A DNA stretch of 40,144 nt from Acinetobacter harbinensis (GCF_000816495.1 NZ_JXBK01000001.1:1874257-1914400), one strand, 5' to 3'; shown: positions 9,593-19,262, numbered from the stretch's first letter. Made by a program: numbers and translations. The notes: generated from the sequence alone by a model not told the origin.

Positions 9593-10189
9593 TTAAATTT
9601 TTACTTGCAAATCAACCGTTGGGTTTTGGAATTTGATCCCTTGTTTTAATTTTTCATACATCGCCGAATCTGTCCATTCTGCTTGGACTTGCTCAGAAAA
9701 TATGATTTGCTCAAGGCTTAATTCACCCATTTGCAGATTATCAATGTCTTCTATAAAGCTTTGCGCATAACCAGTATCGGTTTCATGCACAATGACCGAG
9801 TAGACTTCAACATCGCCTTCACCATTTTCTGTGATGGTTGCAGCAAGCACTTGTTGCGCCAAATAGAAGAAAATCCGTGAAAATTGTTCTGCAGAGGGCG
9901 AAACTGGTAAGGCCACCCAACGTGCACTAAATTTTTTGCAGGCATCAATATATTCAGCATCGTCATGCTGCCAAAAGCAAATAGCATGATCAAAGCTATC
10001 AAAAATATCTTTAATGACGCCTTTTAACAATCCAAAATCGTACACCATTTGACCATGATCAAGCTTCGAAGCTTTAAGCAATAATTCAACTTTATAACTA
10101 TGACCATGAATCGAGCGCTTACAGCGATCCGATGTACAATTTCGCACAATATGAGCATTTTCAAACTTAAATAACTTACGAATTAACAT
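9593..10189 (-). CDS. 6-pyruvoyl-tetrahydropterin synthase / QueD-like protein
   Basis: The zinc ligands of this family are visible: H13, then H28 and H30 in HGH, with nearby cysteines C18 and C23 as candidate catalytic residues and VHETDTG in the C-terminal half. QueD makes 6-carboxy-tetrahydropterin for queuosine and 7-deazaguanine synthesis. At 198 residues it is well over the roughly 120 of E. coli QueD; the extra length lies mainly in a middle insertion (about 80-115) and a C-terminal extension. No other queuosine genes are adjacent, so the substrate is inferred. The ATG at 10189 is used; a TTG at 10207 is possible. Confidence 0.82.
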   Translation of the reverse strand: MLIRKLFKFENAHIVRNCTSDRCKRSIHGHSYKVELLLKASKLDHGQMVYDFGLLKGVIKDIFDSFDHAICFWQHDDAEYIDACKKFSARWVALPVSPSAEQFSRIFFYLAQQVLAATITENGEGDVEVYSVIVHETDTGYAQSFIEDIDNLQMGELSLEQIIFSEQVQAEWTDSAMYEKLKQGIKFQNPTVDLQVKI

Positions 10190-10226
10190 GTGCCGTGATG
10201 GTATCAAAATTTATGAGTTGATTTTG

Positions 10227-10232
10227 ATTATA
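10227..10232 (-). promoter_or_regulatory. Possible -10 box for the QueD-like gene
   Basis: The minus strand reads TATAAT, a perfect -10, 37 bases before the ATG. The -35 region is poor. Confidence 0.35.
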
Positions 10233-10347
10233 AAGCAAAACTGAAAAGCCTGCGTACTAATTTTACTGCGCAAAAGAATTGCCAAAATAGCCACCATAAA
10301 AACAACACAAATCAATGAAAAATCGGCCAGCGTATTGCTTTATCTCA

Positions 10348-11301
10348 TTAAAATGGTGCCATGCTGCGATAGGCCACATAGACCGTTTTATCTTTACGCA
10401 CCAGATCACTGCTAAATTGACGTTTACGCTCACTTAACAACACCTCAATTCGCGCTTTAAAATAACTGGATTGTACACCCAGTAAATTATTCACTTCGCT
10501 CCGAATAGCGCTATCCACTTTAGAAAAAGGTGCGATCTCCCACAGTTGATTAATGCTGCTAAAGTGCTCTAACTTGGCTTGGCGTTGCTGTAGGGCTTGC
10601 TGAACAGCCTGCACATCCAACTGAGGATCTAAACTGGCCAATAACATGGCAGATGCGGTATTGATATTCACTTTACTGTCTAAATTGGGTGCAGCAGTTA
10701 CATACTCAGCAATTTGTTGATATTTCTGCCCCTCAAAACCACGAACCAATTTCAGCTGTTCAACATTATGGAATTTACTGTTGGCCGGTAAATAACCATT
10801 GGGTAATCCTTGATAGTAACTTTCCTCTGCGCCCATTGCCCCGACAGTTTCGTTATCGGCATCTTGCCAATCAATCACTGCCTCACTCAGTTGTGCTGGC
10901 AGATCGACACGGAGCAATAATTTTTCAAACCATGCTTTTGCTTGCGCGTTCGGTATGCCTTGCTCGTTCACCAAAGTATTTAAATTGAATTTACCCGATT
11001 CATCTTGCAAGCTTCCCGATATAAAGCCATCTTCTACCGGAAAAGCCGGCATCGGTTTGGCCCAATTTTCCTGCAAATGATCGACTTCAGCAGCATTTTC
11101 GGCATCATCGACCAATAATTCTGAGAAAAAAGCTTCTGCACTTTTGGCATATAACAGTGATTGATTTTGACGAATTAAATAAGCGGTATTCTCAGCAGTA
11201 GCGGCCTGACGCTTGGCAATTGTTGCCGCCAGAATAGTCGCCAATGCCACCATCACCAAAATAGTGATAAGAGCAATTCCCTGCTGCTGCTTGATGCTCA
11301 A
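10348..11301 (-). CDS. gspK: Type II secretion minor pseudopilin GspK
   Basis: GspK caps the pseudopilus tip with GspI and GspJ. The 317 residues begin MSIKQQQG, with prepilin cleavage expected after G8. The mature protein starts IALIT, so position +5 is Thr and not Glu, as is typical for GspK. One hydrophobic helix (about 9-27) is followed by a large globular domain with the family's SGSLQDESGKFNLN stretch. The start is a TTG with AAGGT seven bases upstream. It is last of the gspHIJK set, 10 bases after gspJ. Confidence 0.93.
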   Translation of the reverse strand: MSIKQQQGIALITILVMVALATILAATIAKRQAATAENTAYLIRQNQSLLYAKSAEAFFSELLVDDAENAAEVDHLQENWAKPMPAFPVEDGFISGSLQDESGKFNLNTLVNEQGIPNAQAKAWFEKLLLRVDLPAQLSEAVIDWQDADNETVGAMGAEESYYQGLPNGYLPANSKFHNVEQLKLVRGFEGQKYQQIAEYVTAAPNLDSKVNINTASAMLLASLDPQLDVQAVQQALQQRQAKLEHFSSINQLWEIAPFSKVDSAIRSEVNNLLGVQSSYFKARIEVLLSERKRQFSSDLVRKDKTVYVAYRSMAPF

Positions 11302-11311
11302 TTTTTCGACC

Positions 11312-11980
11312 TTATTGTGGTATGGGTGGAGTGTTATTATTTAAATTAGCATTTTGTGGCTTTAAATAGTCCGTATTTAACAAACTAAAAATCCACACAT
11401 AGGCCACATCTTTTACCGTTAATTTAATTTTAATGCCTTTGGGGAGTTGTTGTTTTTGCACCAGATCATTTAAGTCTACTTGTGCTTCCGGCCAAGCGCT
11501 GCTTTCATTGGGATTTAACACCAAAATTTCAAACTGATCGACATCGCTTAATAACACACTGGACTGCGGTTGATCGCGTCCGCTGCTGTTTAAATTGGCA
11601 TATTTTAGACGATAAAGTTTTTTCTCATCGGCGCGATATTGATATTCAACACGTTCATCGGGTGAAATTCCTTGTTGTAACGGATCAGTGACACCCGTTT
11701 TGCTAAAGTTAAATCGTCCGTTTTGTAACACCAAAGCCGGTTGAATATCATTTTTAATATTGGCGGTTAACGGCACCGCTTGAATGGTATCGCGCAAAAT
11801 CTGTTGATAGCTTTCTTGCAGTTGACCTAATCTTAATTCATGCTCTGTATTACGCTGTTTAACTTTAATCAGATAATCAAAAACTTGCCAACCCAAGGCA
11901 GACAATACGCTAAAGATGGCAATAGCCACCAATAATTCAACCAGCGTAAATGCTTTTTTATGCTTTAGTCCCAAGCTCAT
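11312..11980 (-). CDS. gspJ: Type II secretion minor pseudopilin GspJ
   Basis: A 222-residue minor pseudopilin. The class III signal is MSLGLKHKKA followed by FTLVE, with Glu at +5 of the mature form and a hydrophobic helix to about residue 30. The residue before the cleavage site is Ala10 and not the usual Gly, which prepilin peptidases can tolerate. The globular domain fits GspJ in length, and the C-terminus is Asn- and Pro-rich. It overlaps the gspI stop by four bases (ATGA), so the two are translationally coupled. Confidence 0.93.
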   Translation of the reverse strand: MSLGLKHKKAFTLVELLVAIAIFSVLSALGWQVFDYLIKVKQRNTEHELRLGQLQESYQQILRDTIQAVPLTANIKNDIQPALVLQNGRFNFSKTGVTDPLQQGISPDERVEYQYRADEKKLYRLKYANLNSSGRDQPQSSVLLSDVDQFEILVLNPNESSAWPEAQVDLNDLVQKQQLPKGIKIKLTVKDVAYVWIFSLLNTDYLKPQNANLNNNTPPIPQ

Positions 11981-12357
11981 GAGGCGTTAACTTTCGAGTT
12001 AAAAAATACCAAATGAGTAATTCCAGCAGCTACCTTTCCACTGTCCGCATCAAATAAACTCACTTGTAGCTCAATACGTTGCACTTTTGGACTGATGGTG
12101 GATTGTGCCACTTTATCAATTTGCCACGTCTCACCTTGTTCGGTCACTTGTTTCGACTGTGTGCCTTGCAACCACTCTTGATTAATTTCCATAATCGCGA
12201 CTTCATTTAAAGCCACAAATTGTGCTTTGGTGCGCACAATGGCATTTGAGGTGGCTTGTGTATATTGCATGGCCACTTTGGTTAAGGCAATTGCAGCAGT
12301 TGCAAAAATAGCCAGCGCCACCATAACCTCGAGTAAGGTAAATCCTTTAGCTTTCAT
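11977..12357 (-). CDS. gspI: Type II secretion minor pseudopilin GspI
   Basis: A 126-residue protein with prepilin signal MKAKG then FTLLE (Glu at +5), a hydrophobic helix to about residue 25, and a short C-terminal domain. It forms the tip complex with GspJ and GspK. The ATG lies inside the end of gspH (11-base overlap), indicating a coupled operon. Confidence 0.93.
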   Translation of the reverse strand: MKAKGFTLLEVMVALAIFATAAIALTKVAMQYTQATSNAIVRTKAQFVALNEVAIMEINQEWLQGTQSKQVTEQGETWQIDKVAQSTISPKVQRIELQVSLFDADSGKVAAGITHLVFFNSKVNAS

Positions 12358-12907
12358 TGATTTTACCTAAATGATCAAGCTCAATTTCTTCACCAATCGG
12401 ACGCTGCTCAAAATAAAATTGAATCCGTACAGGTTTCGCTTCACCATTGCCAAACCACAGCAATTTAGGCGCATCGCCTTGCAACAAATCATTATTTTTG
12501 GCATTTTCATATTGCTGATCAACAGACTGTACGCTAAAGGACACCTGTTCAGGCAAAGTCCGCGGTTTAAACTCACTATATTGTTGCCATTTTTTATTTT
12601 CAATCAGCATAGCACCAGAGGGGCTTTGCGCAGCAGCGGCTAAATACTCAAGCACCGCATACTGAAACGGCGCGACATCCGTGGCATTTTGTAGTTGTAA
12701 GGCCAAGATGCGTGCTTGATCATTGGCTTCACGGTTAATTTGATGTAAATCCAAAATAAACACTTCACGCGCTTGCATGGCTTTACGCTGATCAATGCCG
12801 TTGATATTGGTTATAATCAACGAGGTCATAATGGCCATAATCACAATCACCACCATTAATTCAATTAAGGTAAAACCACGAATTAATGCGGATCCTGTGT
12901 ATTTCAT
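12347..12907 (-). CDS. gspH: Type II secretion minor pseudopilin GspH
   Basis: A 186-residue protein with prepilin cleavage expected after G11, mature start FTLIE (Glu at +5) and a hydrophobic helix 12-32. It is the first of four minor pseudopilins; the rest of the secretion machinery (gspC-G, gspL, gspM) is not in this window. The ATG has AAGGT five bases upstream. It starts 9 bases after the tetR-type gene. Confidence 0.9.
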   Translation of the reverse strand: MKYTGSALIRGFTLIELMVVIVIMAIMTSLIITNINGIDQRKAMQAREVFILDLHQINREANDQARILALQLQNATDVAPFQYAVLEYLAAAAQSPSGAMLIENKKWQQYSEFKPRTLPEQVSFSVQSVDQQYENAKNNDLLQGDAPKLLWFGNGEAKPVRIQFYFEQRPIGEEIELDHLGKINES

Positions 12908-12916
12908 GGCAGACCT

Positions 12917-13531
12917 TTAAACACACTGTTCCATAAAACCAATTTTTTTCGGCATGGCCAATGCCTGATCAATATAAGCCACGCGCAAGGTATCACGCGA
13001 ACCCAAATAACGTTGATAAAAGCTAGAGTTCAAAATTGCCGCTGCACCATGGGTTAAAGCCCAAATAGAGGCCAAATAATCGCGCACCGACATGCTACTT
13101 TGAATATTTTCCAAATAGCTTTCAGTCATACGAAAAATAATGCGTAAGCGTTGTTTCCTGACCTGATAAAGCTCACTAAACAACAGATGAATACCGACAC
13201 CTGTGGTAGAGAGACGCTCTTCAATTTGATGAAATAGCACGGTACGCTCAGGATGATGCAAATGATGCAACATGAAAAATGCCAAATGTTCTGGAAAGGC
13301 TTTTTCTTCATCTTTGATCATTTCAAACAACATATGCTCATTACGAATAATAAGCAGCATGTAAAGCTCATCTTTACTTTGGAAATGTTTGTATAGCGTG
13401 CCTTTGGCAAGATCGAGTTCTGCTGCTAACGCATCAAGCGTCATCCCTGATTCGCCATTTTCTAACAGTAGTTGCTCTGCAACTTGAAAAATTAACGCTT
13501 CTCTTGCTCGAAACTGAGCCTGACGATCCAT
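12917..13531 (-). CDS. TetR/AcrR family transcriptional regulator
   Basis: A 204-residue protein with an N-terminal helix-turn-helix at about residues 24-45 (TLDALAAELDLAKGTLY followed by KHFQSKDEL), a hallmark of TetR repressors. The rest is an all-helical ligand-binding and dimer domain whose ligand cannot be read. It lies between tatD and gspH in one direction with small gaps, so it may be co-transcribed with the pseudopilin genes; no divergent target gene is present. The ATG at 13531 is used, with a GTG two codons earlier as the alternative. Confidence 0.88.
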   Translation of the reverse strand: MDRQAQFRAREALIFQVAEQLLLENGESGMTLDALAAELDLAKGTLYKHFQSKDELYMLLIIRNEHMLFEMIKDEEKAFPEHLAFFMLHHLHHPERTVLFHQIEERLSTTGVGIHLLFSELYQVRKQRLRIIFRMTESYLENIQSSMSVRDYLASIWALTHGAAAILNSSFYQRYLGSRDTLRVAYIDQALAMPKKIGFMEQCV

Positions 13532-13576
13532 CTTCACTCTGTAATTCTCTTATGCGTTGGTATCAATTCAAAAGCT

Positions 13577-14350
13577 TTACTTTAAATTAAGGAGATTTTC
13601 AAAATTTTGCATGGTAATGAAAGCAATTTCCTCAACTGACTTATCATATACATCACTTAAGGCTTTGGCTACATAAGGAACATATTTCGGTTCATTCGAT
13701 TTGCCCCGATACGGCATTGGCGCCAAGTAAGGACTATCGGTTTCGATCAACACGCGATCCAACGGAATTTGTTTGGCCACATCACGTAAATCTTGAGCAT
13801 TTTTAAACGAGATAATACCGGAAAATGAAACGTAGTAACCACAATCCAACACCGCTTTAGCGGTTTCCCAGTCTTCGGTAAAACAATGCAAAATACCATG
13901 GCTCGACTGTTCAGCACGAATAATGTCCACGGTATCATGTTTTGCAGAACGGGTATGCACCACCACCGGTTTTTTCACCGCTTTTGATGCCTGAATATGA
14001 CGCGCAAAACACTGTTTCTGTTCGGCTATAAAATCTGTGCTGTGAAAATAATCCAAACCTGTTTCACCCAACGCCCAGACTTTTTCAGCTTGCGCCAACG
14101 CAATAAGACGTTCTGTGGTGGCACGCGCCATCACCGCAGGATCTTCACAGGGATGAACACCCACACTATAGCCAACATCGCTATGTCGTGCTGCAATTTC
14201 AGCCAGTGCAATATGATCATCTAAATTGACAGAGATGCTCATGAATTTGGAGACACCGGCGTCACGTGCCTGTTGGAGTGCCACATCTAAATCACCTGCA
14301 TAAGGTGTTAAGTCGAGCATGGTTAAATGGCAGTGCGTATCTACAAACAC
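13577..14350 (-). CDS. TatD family metal-dependent hydrolase/DNase
   Basis: A TIM-barrel amidohydrolase-type enzyme of 257 residues. The metal ligands include THCH near the start (H6, H8), GETGLDY with its Glu, and ETDSPYLAP near residue 205. Family members act as 3'-5' exonucleases or D-aminoacyl-tRNA deacylase-like hydrolases; E. coli YcfH, found beside holB, is the closest contextual match. The start is a GTG at 14348-14350 with AGGA seven bases upstream. It forms the conserved holB-pilZ-tatD trio. Confidence 0.93.
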   Translation of the reverse strand: MFVDTHCHLTMLDLTPYAGDLDVALQQARDAGVSKFMSISVNLDDHIALAEIAARHSDVGYSVGVHPCEDPAVMARATTERLIALAQAEKVWALGETGLDYFHSTDFIAEQKQCFARHIQASKAVKKPVVVHTRSAKHDTVDIIRAEQSSHGILHCFTEDWETAKAVLDCGYYVSFSGIISFKNAQDLRDVAKQIPLDRVLIETDSPYLAPMPYRGKSNEPKYVPYVAKALSDVYDKSVEEIAFITMQNFENLLNLK

Positions 14351-14377
14351 GGGAACATCCTAAACAGATTAAAACAA

Positions 14378-14722
14378 TTACATAGTGTAACTACTTCGCC
14401 CTTCAGACTTAAGACCCGCCAACACTTTTTCTACTTCTGATTTGTAATAAACGCCCTTTTCACCCGAAAGCTGCATTCCAAAACCCTGTAACTTAATGCC
14501 ATTTTGCTTTTGTGAAATCCAAATCACTTTACCGGTTAAAGGAATTTTTTGGGATTGTTCCGGCAACGTCGCCAAAACAAAGACTTCTTCGCCTAACTTA
14601 ACCGCTTGTTTGGTTGGAACAAATAATCCACCCCCAATCACATACGGCATATAGCTGGCATATAAAGTGGCTTTGTCTGGAATATTGGCTTGAATAATAC
14701 CGCCCATACGTGGTTGCATCAT
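14378..14722 (-). CDS. pilZ: PilZ domain protein, type IV pilus biogenesis
   Basis: A 114-residue protein corresponding to a single PilZ domain. It contains the GGLFVPT and KVIWIS strands seen in the Pseudomonas PilZ protein, which is needed for type IV pili. The N-terminal RxxxR motif of c-di-GMP binders is not apparent, as in the PilZ archetype that does not bind c-di-GMP. Of two adjacent ATGs the first is used, with AGGGA seven bases upstream. It sits between holB and tatD, the standard gammaproteobacterial position. Confidence 0.9.
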   Translation of the reverse strand: MMQPRMGGIIQANIPDKATLYASYMPYVIGGGLFVPTKQAVKLGEEVFVLATLPEQSQKIPLTGKVIWISQKQNGIKLQGFGMQLSGEKGVYYKSEVEKVLAGLKSEGRSSYTM

Positions 14723-14734
14723 TTTCTATTCCCT

Positions 14735-15724
14735 TTAATTTTCAATATTCATAAGTTTGATACACAATTGATCCAGTACCAGATTGCTTTGCACATTCTG
14801 TCCGATAAATTGTTTGGCTTGCTGCAGATCAGAATAAATTGCGAATAAGCTGTCTAAAGAATAACATTCGGCTAGCCGCGTAAAATCCAGATCTGGATTT
14901 TTTACCTGTTGATTAAGCTTGACACAAATTAAATCGCACAACAAGTATTCAAACATCTGCACAAAATCACTAAAACTCAGTGCTTTATTCCACTTGGTCG
15001 CAATTGCCATTGGCATATTTTTTTCGCTGACCAGTTTTTGCCAATCTTTTAAAAATTCTGATCGCTTGCTTAACCATTCCGCTTCAGCCAATTGTATCGC
15101 CTGTAAGGGCATTTGATTGGATAAGTTAAGCAGTAAGGTCTTTTCTACCGTATCAGAACTGGGTAAATAGTGGCTGAGATAATCTAAGGCCTGTGTATCT
15201 GAAATCCGGTCTAAGGCAAAATACTGTAAACGACTGCGCACAGTGGCCGGAAGTTTTAAATAATGATCGGCCAATAAAATAATCAGTACACGCTCGCCCG
15301 GCTCTTCCAAGGTTTTTAACAAGGCGTTGGCCGAAGCATGATTCAGTGCCTCGGCGGGTTCAATCACAATCACACGCCAGCCATCGCCGGTTTGCTGCAC
15401 AAAGGGCAATAAATCCCGAATCTTTTCGATCTTAATTTTGGCGTTGGCTTTTTTATTGTCTTCATCCGTGGTGATATGCACATAATTGGGATGCGTATCC
15501 GACTTTAACCATAAACAGCTGCTACATTCACCGCACGGCGCATGCTTTAACTCACGGTTTAAGCACAGCACCCACGTTAGAAAATATTGCGCAAAAGCTT
15601 CTTTACCGCAGCCTTTTTTACCATAAAAAAGTAAACCATGGCCAATCTTGGGAAAGCGCCCTGTTAAGGTTTGCCACACGCTTTGCTGCCATGGATAGAT
15701 TTGTGCAGCGCCATTATCTTGCAT
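14735..15724 (-). CDS. holB: DNA polymerase III subunit delta'
   Basis: HolB is part of the clamp loader. The 329-residue protein has an AAA+ fold with a P-loop-like GKKGCGKEA (35-43), a four-cysteine zinc site (C54, C64, C67, C70) and LLKTLEEPGE, the conserved DnaX/HolB helix. The ATG at 15724 is preferred to a TTG just before it. It follows kdsB by 28 bases and precedes pilZ by 12. Confidence 0.96.
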   Translation of the reverse strand: MQDNGAAQIYPWQQSVWQTLTGRFPKIGHGLLFYGKKGCGKEAFAQYFLTWVLCLNRELKHAPCGECSSCLWLKSDTHPNYVHITTDEDNKKANAKIKIEKIRDLLPFVQQTGDGWRVIVIEPAEALNHASANALLKTLEEPGERVLIILLADHYLKLPATVRSRLQYFALDRISDTQALDYLSHYLPSSDTVEKTLLLNLSNQMPLQAIQLAEAEWLSKRSEFLKDWQKLVSEKNMPMAIATKWNKALSFSDFVQMFEYLLCDLICVKLNQQVKNPDLDFTRLAECYSLDSLFAIYSDLQQAKQFIGQNVQSNLVLDQLCIKLMNIEN

Positions 15725-15752
15725 CAATTACTGCCCATTCCGATTGTAATGC

Positions 15753-16514
15753 TTACTCAAAGTAAGCAATATCCATTTGATTAAGACGATCTAAATCTGC
15801 TTGAGTATCGACACCGGGTGGCAAATTAACTTCTGCAACAGCAATGGCAATACCATGACCATTTTCAAGCACACGTAACTGCTCGAGACTCTCTAGTTTT
15901 TCAAGCACGCCCATATCCCACGTTACATATTCTTGTAACAAATTGACGCGATACGCATATAACCCCAAGTGACGATAGGCATGTTGCTGTGAAGGTTGTA
16001 ATTGCTGCTGTGCTGCGTCTCGGTCAAAAGGAATGCTGGCACGACTAAAATATAAGGCTTGATTGTATTTAGACATCACCACTTTAACAATGCTGTCACG
16101 CTGAAACTCATCAACGCTATGAATAGGCTCACACAAGGTCGACATGGATGATTCAGGTTTTGCTGCTAACAACTCTGCAACCTGCTGTATCAGCTGTGCA
16201 GGAAGCAGTGGCTCATCGCCTTGCACATTGACAATAATATCGTCACTGGCCCAACCTTTAATTCGAGCAACTTCACTTAAACGATCCGTCCCTGAAGGAT
16301 GGTTCGGATTAGTCAGCACCACATCAACACCTTCTGCCTGACATACAGCTGCAATACGTTCATCGTCGGTGGCTACACACAAGTCATCAAAACCCACGAC
16401 TTTTTTGGCCTGATCCACGACACGTAAAATCATGGGGCGACCATGAATCTTTAATAATGGCTTGCCCGGCAAACGTGAACTGGCAAAACGTGCAGGAATA
16501 ACGATGTGTTTCAT
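15753..16514 (-). CDS. kdsB: 3-deoxy-manno-octulosonate cytidylyltransferase
   Basis: KdsB activates Kdo to CMP-Kdo for the inner core of LPS or LOS. The 253 residues include the nucleotide-binding start [15 protein letters not shown], the NVQGDEPL motif and the C-terminal [11 protein letters not shown]. The ATG start is unambiguous. It is coupled to lpxK (12-base gap), consistent with lipid A-Kdo synthesis. Confidence 0.97.
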   Translation of the reverse strand: MKHIVIPARFASSRLPGKPLLKIHGRPMILRVVDQAKKVVGFDDLCVATDDERIAAVCQAEGVDVVLTNPNHPSGTDRLSEVARIKGWASDDIIVNVQGDEPLLPAQLIQQVAELLAAKPESSMSTLCEPIHSVDEFQRDSIVKVVMSKYNQALYFSRASIPFDRDAAQQQLQPSQQHAYRHLGLYAYRVNLLQEYVTWDMGVLEKLESLEQLRVLENGHGIAIAVAEVNLPPGVDTQADLDRLNQMDIAYFE

Positions 16515-16526
16515 AAATGATAAACC

Positions 16527-17531
16527 TTAAGAGATATCAATACCGAATTGCTGTAATTGTTGATGCAACACTGTATAGCATTGAGGTGAAAGTACCGACT
16601 CAACCGGAACCACCCAAATTTCTCGGTTAAAATCTGGGTTTTGCTTTAATAAGGGCAAAATCTTAACAGCATCTTTTTCGGTGGTAATAATGGGATGATG
16701 ATCGTCAAATTGCAGGTCTTCAATCTCATAATCATGATGATCTGGAAACTCATGGCATTGAAACTCATCAACACCAATCGATTCTAAGGTTTTATAAAAA
16801 CGCTGCGGGAAACCAATTCCCACCACCGCATAAAAACTATCATTATAGTTAAACGATTGCGCCGATACTGCATTGAGTAAATAAGGAGCTGCAGCTTGTA
16901 GATGCATATGCAAATTAGAGTGAGGATGCGTGGCGTGTTCAATAACGGTGCCTGTAGCCAGTCGACTTACCGGCTCACGCAAATAACCTTCGGGTAAGAG
17001 CTTTTGATTGCCTAAACCACGATTTCGATCCAGCACAATCCATTCAATTTGACGCGCCAAAGCCCAATGTTGCAAGCCATCATCGCTAATAATCAAATCT
17101 AAACTGTGGCTGGCTAACAAAAGCTCAATACTGCGCTGTCGATTTGAACCAACCACCATGGGTACGCCCGTGGATTGGACAATTAAGCACGGCTCATCAC
17201 CCACCACGTCAGGGACGGCGTCTAAGTCGACATAAGCCGGAAAAGGGCCTTTGCCGCCATAGCCCCGACTAATCACGCCGACTCGGATATTATGACTGTG
17301 TAAATAATTGACCAACTCAATCAGTAACGGGGTTTTACCACTGCCGCCTACCGTAATATTGCCAATCACCATGACTGGAACAGGCGCTTGATAAGTCGAC
17401 TTCAAGCCCATTTGATAGAGCTTTTTATTCAATAAAAAGCCAGCGCGATAAAGCCAACTGAAAGGTCGCAGCACAATTAACCACTTGGCTTGTGTATTCC
17501 AAGCGTTTTGTATCAACTGTGCAATCGACAT
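16527..17531 (-). CDS. lpxK: Tetraacyldisaccharide 4'-kinase
   Basis: LpxK phosphorylates the 4' position of the lipid A precursor at the inner membrane. The 334-residue protein has an N-terminal membrane-associated segment (about 14-35) and the unusual P-loop VGGSGKTP (61-68). SDDGLQHW follows near residue 150, as in the family. The ATG at 17531 is three bases after the msbA stop; a TTG one codon earlier is less likely. Confidence 0.97.
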   Translation of the reverse strand: MSIAQLIQNAWNTQAKWLIVLRPFSWLYRAGFLLNKKLYQMGLKSTYQAPVPVMVIGNITVGGSGKTPLLIELVNYLHSHNIRVGVISRGYGGKGPFPAYVDLDAVPDVVGDEPCLIVQSTGVPMVVGSNRQRSIELLLASHSLDLIISDDGLQHWALARQIEWIVLDRNRGLGNQKLLPEGYLREPVSRLATGTVIEHATHPHSNLHMHLQAAAPYLLNAVSAQSFNYNDSFYAVVGIGFPQRFYKTLESIGVDEFQCHEFPDHHDYEIEDLQFDDHHPIITTEKDAVKILPLLKQNPDFNREIWVVPVESVLSPQCYTVLHQQLQQFGIDIS

Positions 17532-17534
17532 CAA

Positions 17535-19262
17535 TCAATTTTCCTCAAAATTACGCTGATGTAACTGATAATACGCGCCATGCTGCGCAATCAATTGCGC
17601 ATGTGTGCCTTGCTCAACAATAGTGCCTTTATCCATCACCACAATACGGTCAGCATTTTCAATGGTCGATAAACGGTGTGCGATCACAATCGTGGTTCGA
17701 TTTTGCATGGCGGCATCAAATGCTTGTTGAATAAAATATTCCGACTCATTGTCCAGTGCACTGGTGGCCTCATCCAAAATAAGGATGGGCGCATTTTTTA
17801 AAATAGCCCGTGCAATGGCAATACGTTGGCGTTGCCCACCAGATAGATTTAAACCTTGTGCACCTAAAGGCGTGTCATAGCCTTGTGGTAACGCCATAAT
17901 AAATTCGTGCGCATAAGCGGCTTTTGCAGCAGCTATAATGTCAGCTTCGGGCGCACCTTCTAATTGGCCATAGGCGATATTTTCACGCACAGTGCGGTTA
18001 AACAGCACCACTTGTTGATTTACCATCGCCACTTGAGTGCGCAAGGTATTAATTTCTAAATCTTGAATGTCATGCTGATCTAAATAGATATGCCCTGAAG
18101 TGGCATCCTGAAAACGCACCAACAGATTCACCAACGAGGTTTTACCTGCACCGGAACGCCCCACCAAAGCCACTGTTTCACCGGCTTTCACATGCAAATT
18201 AAAATCGCGGATCGCCTGCTGCCCATCAGGGTAAATTAAATTCACATTTTGAAATTGAATATTGCCTTGTAGTGCAACGGTTAAAGCACCTGTATTTTTT
18301 TCTTCTGGTAAATCAAGCAACTCAAAAACTGAATGCGCTGCAGCCATGCCGCGTTGTAATTTTTCATTGACGTCGGTCAAGGCTTTAATGGGTTTGCTCA
18401 GCATGCCGGCAGCGGTAATATAAGCCACAAACTCACCGGCATTGGTGTCACGTAAAATCTCTGGTCGCAGCGCAATCCAAATAATAATCCCCATGGCAAT
18501 CGACATAATAAATTGCACAATTGGACTATTGAGCTGCTGCACCACCACCATTTTTAAACCGCGTTTTAAATTCTCGAGTGAATTTTCACGAAAGCGTGCG
18601 TGTTCGTAAGTTTGTCCACCAAAACCTTTCACGATCAAATTTCCATTGACCGTTTCTTGTACCACGTGATTAACATCACCCATGGTATCTTGCACTTGCA
18701 AAGACAGCTTACGCATGCGCTTGGAAGCTTGACGAACCAAAAGACCCATCAGCGGAGCAAAAATCAAAATCACCAGCGTCAGACGCCAGTTGTTATATAA
18801 CAAATAACCAAACAATCCGAGGGTAATTAAACCTTGCTGCACAATGGTCTTGAGTGATTCAGATGACGCGGCGGTCAACTGCTCCACGTTATACATAATT
18901 TTAGCGGTAATATGACCGCTAGTATTGTCTAAATAATATTGCGACGGCAATCGTAGCAATTTCGCAAAGACTTCTTGGCGAATATTAAACACCAAATTAC
19001 GTGAAATCACTGCGGTGTAATAGCCCCCGATAAAAGAGCCAACACCGCGGAAAAACATCAGTAAAACCACCAAAAAAGGAAATATAGAAGTAAAGCCTTG
19101 ATCTCTATGCTGAATCGCATTAATGATTTTCTCTAATAGCTTTGCAATTGATACTTCTGTTGCCGCACTCATTGTAAAACCAATAAAAACCAATATTGCT
19201 ATGCCCCAAAAAGGTTTTAAATACCCTAAAAGACGCAGATAGACTTTAAGATCTCGCTTCAC
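17535..19262 (-). CDS. msbA: Lipid A export ATP-binding/permease protein MsbA
   Basis: MsbA flips core-lipid A across the inner membrane. It is a 575-residue half-size ABC exporter with about six transmembrane helices in residues 10-310. The ATPase domain has Walker A GRSGAGKT, signature LSGGQRQR, Walker B ILILDEATSAL and the H-loop AHRLST. The start is a GTG at 19262 overlapping the exbD stop, with AGAGG six bases upstream. The msbA-lpxK-kdsB order fits the lipid A pathway. Confidence 0.96.
   Translation of the reverse strand: MKRDLKVYLRLLGYLKPFWGIAILVFIGFTMSAATEVSIAKLLEKIINAIQHRDQGFTSIFPFLVVLLMFFRGVGSFIGGYYTAVISRNLVFNIRQEVFAKLLRLPSQYYLDNTSGHITAKIMYNVEQLTAASSESLKTIVQQGLITLGLFGYLLYNNWRLTLVILIFAPLMGLLVRQASKRMRKLSLQVQDTMGDVNHVVQETVNGNLIVKGFGGQTYEHARFRENSLENLKRGLKMVVVQQLNSPIVQFIMSIAMGIIIWIALRPEILRDTNAGEFVAYITAAGMLSKPIKALTDVNEKLQRGMAAAHSVFELLDLPEEKNTGALTVALQGNIQFQNVNLIYPDGQQAIRDFNLHVKAGETVALVGRSGAGKTSLVNLLVRFQDATSGHIYLDQHDIQDLEINTLRTQVAMVNQQVVLFNRTVRENIAYGQLEGAPEADIIAAAKAAYAHEFIMALPQGYDTPLGAQGLNLSGGQRQRIAIARAILKNAPILILDEATSALDNESEYFIQQAFDAAMQNRTTIVIAHRLSTIENADRIVVMDKGTIVEQGTHAQLIAQHGAYYQLHQRNFEEN

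Noticed and set aside
14378..14722. PilZ gene as evidence of c-di-GMP sensing
   Set aside because: The N-terminal RxxxR motif is not apparent, and the holB-linked PilZ archetype is known not to bind c-di-GMP.
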